This document shows positions 16,855-22,930 of a stretch of DNA of 23,670 nt, in pieces. The stretch covers positions 1-23,670 of the forward strand of contig CAMFEL010000011.1 in the NCBI GenBank assembly GCA_945949385.1, read 5' to 3'. A program made the translations under genes and the position numbers. The notes under the pieces were generated by a model. It saw only the letters and a list, made by a program, of their open reading frames with translations. It was not told the origin of the DNA and made no database searches. Each line of letters opens with the position of its first letter. Position 1 is the stretch's first letter. The DNA is from an uncultured Clostridia bacterium. GTDB taxonomy: Bacteria > Bacillota > Clostridia > Oscillospirales > CAG-272.

Positions 16855-17973
16855 TCAGTCTCTAAGCAGCTCCTGATATCCGAGACGCCATTTTGCGTAC
16901 TGGACGCAGGGATGCTTCTTTTCCGGATGGGGCTGGTAATAAACCGTAAGTACAGCGCCGTCCTCAAGCTCTACGGAGCAGGGATATCCCATATCGGGAT
17001 AACCGCATACTCTGTGATCCAGAACATAATCTTCCGTCCAGGTTTCGCCGTTGTCGTAGCTGACTGCGGCTCTCTGACTTCTGTGTCCCGCCGTTCTGCA
17101 GCAATACGAGCAGATCACCGCGCCGCTGCTGTGTACCATAAGCTGCGGGGGCAGACCGTCAACTCCCATGCAGACAGGCTCCGACCATGTTTTGCCCTTA
17201 TCATCGGAGTATGTTGTATAAACCGTGGATTCGGGAGAAACGCTTCTTCCGTGAACGCGGATAGCGCCCAAAAGCCTGCCGCCGGGAAGCTCGATAACAT
17301 GAGGCTCGTGCATATTGTCGTTTGTAATGTCGGGAGAGGGTTTTACTGTTGACGTATACTCCCATGTATATCCGTTATCGCGGCTTGTGTAGACCTTGAT
17401 AGCCTTTTCGCTGTCAAAATACTGTTTGCCCATAAAAACAAGCGAGCCGTCTTTGCAAAGCGAGGGACCGTGAGGACAGGTCACGGGGATTTTTATGGGC
17501 TCGGACCATGTTACGCCGTAATCCTCGGATACTTTTACATAATATGCATCCAGCTTTGCATATTCCTCCGGCTCAAGCTTTTTCCAGCCTTCTATCCAAC
17601 CGCAGAGGATCTCATGGGCTGCCTCTCCGTAGAAATCGTATTCTGTAATCTCCTGCATATAGTTAGACGGAGCCGATGTAAACCAGCTCATAAGGAGCTT
17701 TCCGCCGCCCATATAGCAAAGCCCCACATCCCGGTCGTCTCCGTAAGAGTCATTTACAATAATCGGCGGTGTCCATGTACTGCCCCCGTTATAGCTCATA
17801 AACATACAGTTTTTACCGCAGGGGTCAACATGGGAAAGGCGCATGGAAGACGCGCCTGCGTAAAGCACGCCGCGCTCGTCCTTGCAGACGCTGGGCCATG
17901 CGCTGTGCTTGAAAAAGTTGTCTCTCGGTCGGTTTACGAAACCGTACTGTACTTCCGGAACTATTATCTTCAT
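16855..17973 (-). CDS. Sialidase-like BNR-repeat beta-propeller protein, copy 2
   Basis: 372 residues. I place the start at ATG 17973 because it aligns with the paralogue (MKIIVPEV against MEIFKPEV); an upstream in-frame ATG (17985) and a longer frame to 18066 lack proper RBS spacing. Five Asp-boxes (S-x-D-x-G-x-T-W type) are at about 60-67, 149-156, 187-194, 246-253 and 295-302, as in six-bladed sialidase-like propellers (BNR_2). EPHVIELPGGRLLGAIRVH is the usual conserved middle motif. There is no signal peptide, so it is predicted cytoplasmic. The N-terminal Arg-Ile-Pro motif of true sialidases is not seen at the expected place (SAWPSVCKD instead), so neuraminidase activity is doubtful. It is second in an operon after its paralogue. 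Confidence 0.85.
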   Translation of the reverse strand: MKIIVPEVQYGFVNRPRDNFFKHSAWPSVCKDERGVLYAGASSMRLSHVDPCGKNCMFMSYNGGSTWTPPIIVNDSYGDDRDVGLCYMGGGKLLMSWFTSAPSNYMQEITEYDFYGEAAHEILCGWIEGWKKLEPEEYAKLDAYYVKVSEDYGVTWSEPIKIPVTCPHGPSLCKDGSLVFMGKQYFDSEKAIKVYTSRDNGYTWEYTSTVKPSPDITNDNMHEPHVIELPGGRLLGAIRVHGRSVSPESTVYTTYSDDKGKTWSEPVCMGVDGLPPQLMVHSSGAVICSYCCRTAGHRSQRAAVSYDNGETWTEDYVLDHRVCGYPDMGYPCSVELEDGAVLTVYYQPHPEKKHPCVQYAKWRLGYQELLRD

Positions 17974-18010
17974 AATTATGACCATGCCTTTCGTTGATCT
18001 GTGGTGGTTT

Positions 18011-18059
18011 TCCAAAGCCCGGAGGCTTTGGAAATTGCCGCCGCCCTTTTTGGCGGCAA
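18011..18059 (-). other. Paired strong hairpins between the two BNR genes
   Basis: A perfect 9-bp stem TCCAAAGCC/GGCTTTGGA (18011-18019, 18024-18032) and a perfect 8-bp stem TTGCCGCC/GGCGGCAA (18035-18042, 18052-18059) lie side by side in the 174-base spacer. No T-tract follows on either strand, so they are more likely mRNA processing or stability elements than terminators. Confidence 0.55.
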
Positions 18060-18147
18060 GACACAAATAGGGTTTGAAACAGCTCGCGTGCGATACTCGC
18101 TTGCTTTACTTTCAAACTTATCTCCCTATTTTCTGCCTGAAAAATCC

Positions 18148-19260
18148 TTATTTGTTGTTAAGTCGCCATTTGGTGGCGAGAATGCTTGTCATATCCTCAT
18201 CGCCGAAGGCCTGATAATACACGGTGTATATGCTTCCGTCGGAAAGCTCCACCGAGGCGGGATAGCCCAAATCATGCTGATTGGGGCTTACATGCATATC
18301 CAGCTCGTAATCCTCAGTCCAGGTCTCGCCGTTGTCATAGCTGACTACTGCTCTCTCTCCCATTACTCCCCAGGTTCTGCAGCTGTATGTGCATATTACG
18401 GCGCCGCTGCTGTGTACCATAAGATGAGGGGGAGCGCCGTCGATCTCGGCTATACGTCTGGGCGTTGACCATGTTTTGCCTCTGTCTTCGGAGAACGTGA
18501 CGAAGGATGTGTAAAACTCCGCAGTATGAACCCGAATTGCTCCCATAAGGCGTCCGTCCGGAAGCTCTGTCACATGGGGCTCGTGCATACTGCTGTATTC
18601 GTCAAGTCCCTCTCCCAAGGGAACCTTGCCCGCAAAGCTCCATGTATACCCGCCGTCACGGCTTGTGATCACCGTAAGAGGCTCGTTTGTGCCGTAATCG
18701 GGGTCCATGGGCTTGCCCATATAAACAATCAGTCCGTCACCGCAGCAGCATACGCCGTGCGGACTTGTCACGGGAACTTTTACGGGATCTGACCATGTTA
18801 CGCCGTAGTCCTCGGAGACCTTGACAAAGGAACCCCGAAATTTACCGTATACTTCGGGAGTAATGATTTTCAAAGCTTTTGAAACTCCGTTTACCACCTG
18901 AACATCGGCGCGGTTAAACCATTCGCAGCCGTCGAGATGATCCCAGCAGTTTTCGGGACATTCGCTGAACCAGGTCATTATCAGCCTGCCGTTTTTGCAA
19001 TATGTGATGCCCGTGTCTCTGTCGTCGATATATGAATCGTTGACCACGATCGGCGGGGTCCATGTCCTGCCCTCGTTATAGCTCATATACATACAGTTTT
19101 TACCGAAAGGGTCAACATGGGACATACGGTAGGATGACGCCGTGGCATAAAGTACGCCGCGATCGTCCCTGCATACCGTAGGCCAACCGTTATACCTGAA
19201 AAAGTTGCCTTTAATGCTGTTTACTCTGAAGTGCTCAACTTCGGGCTTGAATATTTCCAT
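18148..19260 (-). CDS. Sialidase-like BNR-repeat beta-propeller protein, copy 1
   Basis: 370 residues; AGGGAGAG precedes the ATG. It is a clear paralogue of the next gene downstream: the same length and the same five Asp-box positions (SYNEGRTW, SEDYGVTW, SRDGGYTW, SEDRGKTW, SYDNGETW), with blocks such as SHVDPFGKNCMYMSYN and HLMVHSSGAVIC nearly identical. No signal peptide and no Arg-Ile-Pro motif (YNGWPTVCRDD instead). It starts 50 bases after the nucleoside hydrolase stop, so it is in that operon. Probably an intracellular glycosidase-like or lyase-like propeller acting on an imported sugar; the reaction is not established by sequence. Confidence 0.87.
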   Translation of the reverse strand: MEIFKPEVEHFRVNSIKGNFFRYNGWPTVCRDDRGVLYATASSYRMSHVDPFGKNCMYMSYNEGRTWTPPIVVNDSYIDDRDTGITYCKNGRLIMTWFSECPENCWDHLDGCEWFNRADVQVVNGVSKALKIITPEVYGKFRGSFVKVSEDYGVTWSDPVKVPVTSPHGVCCCGDGLIVYMGKPMDPDYGTNEPLTVITSRDGGYTWSFAGKVPLGEGLDEYSSMHEPHVTELPDGRLMGAIRVHTAEFYTSFVTFSEDRGKTWSTPRRIAEIDGAPPHLMVHSSGAVICTYSCRTWGVMGERAVVSYDNGETWTEDYELDMHVSPNQHDLGYPASVELSDGSIYTVYYQAFGDEDMTSILATKWRLNNK

Positions 19261-19310
19261 AACTCTCTCCCTGTATTTTTCGTTTTTTGTTGCAGGTCTG
19301 TAAAATCGGT

Positions 19311-20231
19311 TTATATCTCGTCGCAGAGCCTTGCCACAAGAAATTTGTAAAATCTGTCTTTGTCGTCCCAGGTAATGGCAACATCCATCTCCTTGCCCAG
19401 AGTGGGGTCGATAAGGGTAAGACAGTCGTCGTTTGCATAAATGGGCAGGCGCTGATAGTTCATGTTTTCATGGGTGAACGCCGCATAAACACCTACGGTA
19501 TCGAAAAGGCATGAGCTTTCGCCGTGGAATTCATAGCCGATGTTTTTGTACCAGATCTCGGTGTTCTCCATAACCGCCTTTATGAGAGGGTCTTTTTCGC
19601 CGTATGCTTTGACCTTTGCATAACGCTCCGCATTAAGCACCGTACAGCCGGTAAGGTCCAGAGGGACTATTTCCGTTTCCCAGCCTTCAACACAGGCGGA
19701 GCGGCGGAAGGCTTCAAGGCTGCACCAGATGTTGCTCTCTCTTCCGAGCGGGGGATGCCAGTTCATTCCGCGGAACGCGCCGTTGTAAATGTTGGCGCAA
19801 ACGCCGAGAATTTTCGATTTTTCCTTGATGCGCGGCTCGCGCTCAACTGCGGCGGCAAGATTTCTGAAAGCGCCTATCGTCAGAATAGTAACCTTTTCGT
19901 CGCTTGCCATGACCGTGTCGATAATCGCCTGTACGCCGTCCTCGCGTACATTGGGATATGACGACAGATCGTAGTCCTCCACCCAGTCTCTGATGTTACA
20001 GTTGTTTTCAAAGCTGTTTCCGGAAATGCCGATACCTACGGGAATATCGCTTCTGCCGGCAATTTCCAGCATTTTTGCGGCAAGCTTTGCCTGATACACA
20101 ACATCAAATTCGGTAACGGTTACAAGCTTCAAATCAATTTCGGGACTTTTCAGAGCCATCGCCAGTGCCCAGGTATCGTCAATATCACTGCCGATGTCGG
20201 TATCAAGTATTACGGGAACGGTTTTTTTCAC
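19311..20231 (-). CDS. Nucleoside hydrolase (IUNH family)
   Basis: 306 residues from GTG 20231; ATGGAGG lies 6 bases upstream and the protein begins (M)KKTVPVILDTDIGSDIDD, the calcium-binding N-terminal motif of inosine-uridine nucleoside hydrolases (here DTDIGSDIDD at 10-19, a variant with two extra residues). A longer frame to 20324 has no RBS. Other family marks: KVTILTIGAFRNLAAAV (the T-x-G-x-x-T-N-x-A region), EIVPLDLTG, and GYEFHGESSCLFD with the late active-site His. It hydrolyses the N-glycosidic bond of ribonucleosides or a related glycoside in the cytoplasm. It is first in an operon with two sialidase-like propellers, which suggests a catabolic route for a glycosylated compound rather than ordinary nucleoside salvage (inference). 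Confidence 0.9.
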   Translation of the reverse strand: MKKTVPVILDTDIGSDIDDTWALAMALKSPEIDLKLVTVTEFDVVYQAKLAAKMLEIAGRSDIPVGIGISGNSFENNCNIRDWVEDYDLSSYPNVREDGVQAIIDTVMASDEKVTILTIGAFRNLAAAVEREPRIKEKSKILGVCANIYNGAFRGMNWHPPLGRESNIWCSLEAFRRSACVEGWETEIVPLDLTGCTVLNAERYAKVKAYGEKDPLIKAVMENTEIWYKNIGYEFHGESSCLFDTVGVYAAFTHENMNYQRLPIYANDDCLTLIDPTLGKEMDVAITWDDKDRFYKFLVARLCDEI

Positions 20232-20259
20232 GGTTTGCCTCCATGTGATGAGTTTACAA

Positions 20260-20289
20260 ACTATAGTAACATATTTTTTCGGTTTTGAA
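20260..20289 (-). promoter_or_regulatory. Possible promoter of the nucleoside hydrolase operon
   Basis: TTCAAA (20289-20284), 18 bases, TATAGT (20265-20260) on the minus strand. It overlaps a small AGTTT-GT-AAACT palindrome next to the -10. Weaker than the other promoters in the window. Confidence 0.4.
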
Positions 20290-20387
20290 TACATTTTCTC
20301 AATATTTTTAATGTTTTTTTGCAAAAGTGCCGTCCTTTCAGTATACCGCAGGTATATATCGCCCGCCGAGGGAGAATGGCATTGAAA

Positions 20388-20435
20388 AAAGCGTAACTAA
20401 ACGGAGCAGAATCGAGATAAGAGTAAGCAAAAGTA
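20388..20435. repeat. Direct-repeat element R1 of the cassette array
   Basis: About 48 bp containing two 13-15 bp direct motifs, GCGTAACTAAACGG and GAGTAAGCAAAAGTAC. It is about 80% identical to R3 (21496-21542) and more weakly similar to R2 (20686-20737). R1 is the outermost element of the array, on the nucleoside hydrolase side. It could be a recombinase binding site; this is inference. Confidence 0.6.
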
Positions 20436-20468
20436 CACCAACATACCTCATAAGCCGTATTCTATCTG

Positions 20469-20682
20469 TTTTCAATGAAATCGCGCAAGCGCGATGAAAT
20501 CCTCACTCCGCTCGGATGAAATCTGCTTCGCAGATGAAATTAAATCCGTCCCTATCTCCCGACGAAGTCGGATTTCATCACGAAGTGATTTCATCCATCG
20601 AAGATGGATTTATTCCGGACAAAGGACGGATTTAGTTGAAAAGAACCCGCATTTGTCGTAGACAAATGTGGGTTCTTTTCTG
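20469..20682. repeat. Hairpin-rich repeat, copy A (214 bp)
   Basis: The core 20469-20642 starts TTTTCAA and ends TTGAAAA. It holds GATGAAATC repeats on the left and their complement GATTTCATC on the right, with mini-hairpins between: ATCGCGC-AA-GCGCGAT, ATCTGC-TTC-GCAGAT, CCGAC-GAA-GTCGG, ATCAC-GAA-GTGAT, ATCCATC-GAA-GATGGAT. Distant arms AAATCCGTCC/GGACGGATTT pair over about 80 bases. A terminator-like hairpin (GAACCCGC...GTGGGTTC) follows with T4. On the minus strand only 33 bases separate this copy from R1, so the unit has no gene. Together with 20232-20468 it accounts for the long gene-free stretch before 20760. Confidence 0.9.
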
Positions 20683-20685
20683 CGA

Positions 20686-20737
20686 AAGAGCGACTAAAAG
20701 TAATATAAGTAGGGGTAAAAACGACCAAAAGTAGTGT
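20686..20737. repeat. Direct-repeat element R2 of the cassette array
   Basis: The most diverged copy: GAGCGACTAAAAGTAA and AAACGACCAAAAGTAG, two direct motifs with the same spacing as in R1 and R3. It begins 3 bases after repeat copy A and ends just before the 3' end of the broken cargo gene. Confidence 0.5.
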
Positions 20738-20759
20738 AACAAATTGCAGCATATTTTCA

Positions 20760-21242
20760 CTACAATTTCTTAATTAGGATATGTCCATTATCTTCACAAA
20801 CAAAGGTAGCATCAAAATTATGTTGATTATTCCATCCTCTGATTTTAAATGTGTCAACGATCGATAAAAGTCTTGTTAAACCATAATGCCCTGTAAATTG
20901 TTCTAATTTTTCATAAGACAAATCGAGTAATTCTTTTGAATCGATCTCCGAACCAAAACAGTTCTGCCCGTTTTTAAAAAATTCTATTGCAAATTTGTTG
21001 CCTGCAATTATTTAGTTGATCCATTCAATAACATCTTCTTGATCCATTAAATGGCAATGCTGAAAAGAGAAACAAACGCAGAAAGGCGTAAAATCATCGT
21101 CATCGTAATAATAGACGGTTACATTTTCTTCGTAAAAAGGATTGACGAGGATGGCTTGAGTGAAATCCCCCGAAAATTGTATATCATATTCTGAAAATGC
21201 ACTTTTAAGGAATATGAGTTTATTGTCTGTCATCCAAATCAC
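20760..21242 (-). pseudogene. Unknown AT-rich cargo gene with in-frame TAA
   Basis: From ATG 21242 (or MTDNK 12 bases on, better placed for RBS GAGGTG) the frame runs to TAG 20760, 160 codons, interrupted by TAA at 21014-21012 (codon 77, after DVIEWIN). Beyond the stop the same frame continues without another stop as IIAGNKFAIEFF, GSEIDSKELLDLSYEKLEQF, GWNNQHNFDATF, ending ILIKKL. This has the amino-acid make-up of a real protein, so it was one gene. GAA (Glu) to TAA would explain it. I do not recognise the family. The soluble, acidic, aromatic-rich character is like many small immunity or accessory proteins, but no claim is made. It has its own promoter and lies between hairpin repeats A and B; codons are far more AT-rich than in the core genes. 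Confidence 0.65.
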
Positions 21243-21254
21243 CTCTTTGAATAC

Positions 21255-21283
21255 ATTATATCACAGATTTCAATGATTTTCAA
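21255..21283 (-). promoter_or_regulatory. Cargo promoter with -35 inside repeat copy B
   Basis: TTGAAA (21283-21278), 17 bases, TATAAT (21260-21255) on the minus strand. The -35 lies within the terminal TTTTCAAT of repeat B, and the -10 is outside it. Confidence 0.8.
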
Positions 21284-21492
21284 TGAAATCGCGCAAGCGC
21301 GATGAAATCCTCACTCCGCTCGGATGAAATCTGCTTCGCAGATGAAATTAAATCCGTCCTTATCTCCCGACGCAGTCGGATTTCATCACGAAGTGATTTC
21401 ATCCCACGAAAGCGGGATTTATCCCGTCCGATAGGACGGATTTAGTTGAAAAGAGCCCGCATTTGTCTACGACAAATGCGGGTTCTTTTCTG
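21277..21492. repeat. Hairpin-rich repeat, copy B (216 bp)
   Basis: Core 21277-21452 with TTTTCAA/TTGAAAA ends, then the terminator-like hairpin. It is nearly identical to copy C. Differences from A include coordinated changes in hairpin arms (ATCCC...GGGAT here, ATCCATC...GATGGAT in A). The loop of the last hairpin is the reverse complement (GTCTACGAC) of that in A and C (GTCGTAGAC). With R3 it fills the gene-free stretch 21243-21544. Confidence 0.92.
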
Positions 21493-21495
21493 CCT

Positions 21496-21542
21496 AAGAG
21501 TAACCAAACGTCGCAGAATTGAGGTAAAAGTAAGCAAAAGTA
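21496..21542. repeat. Direct-repeat element R3 of the cassette array
   Basis: AGTAACCAAACGT and AGTAAGCAAAAGTA, direct motifs about 30 bases apart. It begins 3 bases after repeat B and ends 2 bases before the methyltransferase stop codon, so it marks the 3' edge of that cargo. Closest to R1. Confidence 0.6.
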
Positions 21543-21544
21543 TT

Positions 21545-22141
21545 CTATTTTCTTTTTGCTCTGATTAAATAGGCATAATCAATTTCATGTTTTTCAATTT
21601 CACGAAAACCGCATTTTAGAAACATGTTCATTGTTTCTTCAGGATCATCCGGATATATCTTTATTTGTCGCATACCGAAATCCAAAATACTGTTTTGATT
21701 TTTATCGAGAGAAAGGACACAGATGCCGTTTGCTGTAAGTAGATTGTATATTTTTTCGATAACTTTATATTTGTTTTCAAAGTGCATAAATGTTAGCGAA
21801 GAATAAATCAAGTCAAATTTTTTGGTAAAAGAATGTGTCAGAAAATCATCGCATATCAATTCTGCGTTATAATTTTGCAAATGCGATTTTGCGATTTCGA
21901 TGGTTTTAGATGATATGTCAACGCCACAGAAGAAACGCACGTGAGGTGCTACTCTGACAGCCAATCTGCCTGTTCCGCAGCCGATTTCCAAAGTGTTTTT
22001 TGTCTTATTCAGCGCCAGGAGTTTTATAAAAGCTTCTCCATCCCATTTATCCATATATGCTTGCAATTCCGGCGGATCTTTTACCGGATCTTGGCCCTCA
22101 TCTATCAGGTGATTATAATGGGAAATCAGATCAGTAATCAT
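21545..22141 (-). CDS. Class I SAM-dependent methyltransferase
   Basis: 198 residues from ATG 22141 (AAAGGAGAG about 7 bases upstream; an upstream ATG at 22201 lies in the preceding gene). SAM motif I is LEIGCGTGRL 51-60, the acidic residue after strand 2 is in CGVDIS near 75, and DFLTHSFTKKFDLIYSSLTFMHF covers motifs II-III (Methyltransf_11/25 type). Its ATG overlaps the TGA of the four-helix protein by 4 bases (ATGA), so the pair is translationally coupled. AT-rich, unlike the core genes. The substrate is unknown; small-molecule methyltransferases of this shape are common. The stop is 2 bases from R3. Confidence 0.88.
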   Translation of the reverse strand: MITDLISHYNHLIDEGQDPVKDPPELQAYMDKWDGEAFIKLLALNKTKNTLEIGCGTGRLAVRVAPHVRFFCGVDISSKTIEIAKSHLQNYNAELICDDFLTHSFTKKFDLIYSSLTFMHFENKYKVIEKIYNLLTANGICVLSLDKNQNSILDFGMRQIKIYPDDPEETMNMFLKCGFREIEKHEIDYAYLIRAKRK

Positions 22142-22485
22142 TTTATGCTCTCCTTTGCGGTTCGGCAGGAAGCAATCAGCATTACACGCAAGGAAGTACA
22201 CTTTGCAGAAAGTGATTTATATAATTGCTCGTCGATGTAGTTGGTTCTGTGCAACAACTCAAGCCAATACCCTGTTTCACTTGCTTCTTTCAAGGCAATT
22301 TCCAGCTTGGAAATAAAATCCTTCTTGCCTTGTGCATACTGTGCTTCGTGGATGTTGGCACCGATGCTTGTACCGCTTCGCTCAAGCTGATTAGACAAGG
22401 AATAGTGTCCTTTGATGCTATCGGTCAGTTTTAAGATTTGAATCGCAAATTCTGTTGACATATCGGCAAGTTTGTTTTCAGCCAT
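22138..22485 (-). CDS. Four-helix bundle protein (23S rRNA-IVP/Avd-like)
   Basis: 115 residues, GAGGTG before the ATG. The pattern FAIQILKLTDSIKGHYSLSNQLERSGTSIGANIHEAQ, then KDFISKLEIALKEASETGYWLELL and a final helix, is the S23/'four helix bundle' family, first known from ORFs in 23S rRNA intervening sequences and related to the Avd protein of diversity-generating retroelements. Members form pentameric four-helix bundles with a basic face and may bind nucleic acid. No reverse transcriptase or variable repeat is in the window, so a retroelement role is not supported. First gene of the cargo unit, coupled to the methyltransferase. Confidence 0.92.
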   Translation of the reverse strand: MAENKLADMSTEFAIQILKLTDSIKGHYSLSNQLERSGTSIGANIHEAQYAQGKKDFISKLEIALKEASETGYWLELLHRTNYIDEQLYKSLSAKCTSLRVMLIASCRTAKESIK

Positions 22486-22506
22486 ACTATCACCTCATTT
22501 ACCCCG

Positions 22507-22535
22507 ATTGTACCACACATTTGCAAACTTTTCAA
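22507..22535 (-). promoter_or_regulatory. Cargo promoter with -35 inside repeat copy C
   Basis: TTGAAA (22535-22530), 17 bases, TACAAT (22512-22507) on the minus strand. As with copy B, the -35 is formed by the end of the hairpin repeat and the -10 by cargo DNA. Confidence 0.82.
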
Positions 22536-22744
22536 TGAAATCGCGCAAGCGCGATGAAATCCTCACTCCGCTCGGATGAAATCTGCTTCGCAGATGAAAT
22601 TAAATCCGTCCTTATCTCCCGACGAAGTCGGATTTCATCACGAAGTGATTTCATCCCACGAAAGCGGGATTTATCCCGTCCGATAGGACGGATTTAGTTG
22701 AAAAGAACCCACACTTGTCGTAGACAAATGTGGGTTCTTTTCTG
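22529..22744. repeat. Hairpin-rich repeat, copy C (216 bp), abutting tRNA-Leu
   Basis: Core 22529-22704, TTTTCAA/TTGAAAA ends, arms TAAATCCGTCC/GGACGGATTTA, then the final hairpin 22705-22737. The right end of the repeat (GGTTCTTTTCTG) reaches into the encoded CCA end of the tRNA gene, so repeat and tRNA are directly adjacent. Confidence 0.92.
22701..22742 (-). terminator. Hairpin terminator serving tRNA-Leu, part of repeat C
   Basis: On the minus strand GAACCCACATTTGTC pairs with GACAAGTGTGGGTTC (one mismatch) and is followed by TTTTC, directly after the tRNA CCA. The same hairpin ends copies A and B, so the repeat carries a terminator with it. Confidence 0.7.
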
Positions 22745-22827
22745 GTGCGGGTAGCAGGGGTCGAACCTGTACACCTCTCGGCACAAGATCCTAAATCTTG
22801 CGTGTCTGCCAATTCCACCATACCCGC
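22743..22827 (-). tRNA. tRNA-Leu(UAG)
   Basis: Acceptor stem GCGGGTA/TACCCGC, discriminator A and encoded CCA (22745-22743). D-arm TGGTGGAATTGGCAGAC. Anticodon stem CAAGA/TCTTG with loop TTTAGGA, so the anticodon is UAG, reading CUA. Long class II variable arm TGCC-GAGA-GGTG, as expected for leucine. T-arm with TTCGACC loop; the first T-stem pair is A-C. Confidence 0.96.
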
Positions 22828-22842
22828 ATATATTTCTTTTGA

Positions 22843-22871
22843 ATTATAGCAAAAAAAATATCTGTTTTCAA
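22843..22871 (-). promoter_or_regulatory. Promoter of tRNA-Leu
   Basis: TTGAAA (22871-22866), 17 bases, TATAAT (22848-22843), minus strand. The -35 context ATTGAAAACAGATA (22872-22859) is identical over 14 bases to the sequence at the outer edge of repeat A (20476-20463). Confidence 0.88.
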
Positions 22872-22872
22872 T

Positions 22873-22901
22873 AGACAAAATCATAAATCTGTTATAAAAT
22901 A
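22873..22901 (+). promoter_or_regulatory. Possible promoter of the GH2 gene
   Basis: TAGACA (22873-22878), 17 bases, TAAAAT (22896-22901), next to the divergent tRNA promoter. Confidence 0.5.
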
Positions 22902-22930
22902 AAAATAATGTTTGAATTGGAGGAATATGT

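Noticed and set aside
17974..18066. N-terminal extension of the second BNR protein
   Set aside because: The added residues cross the hairpin region, have no counterpart in the paralogue and no RBS.
22138..22485. Diversity-generating retroelement
   Set aside because: The Avd-like four-helix protein is present, but there is no reverse transcriptase and no template/variable repeat pair in the window.
20469..22744. CRISPR array
   Set aside because: Only three repeats, each over 200 bp, separated by 590 to 1040 bp that contain genes; no short regular spacers and no cas genes.
20388..22744. Classical integron cassette array
   Set aside because: No intI gene and no recognisable attC core (GTTRRRY). 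The similarity is only in layout, so it is reported as an unclassified array.
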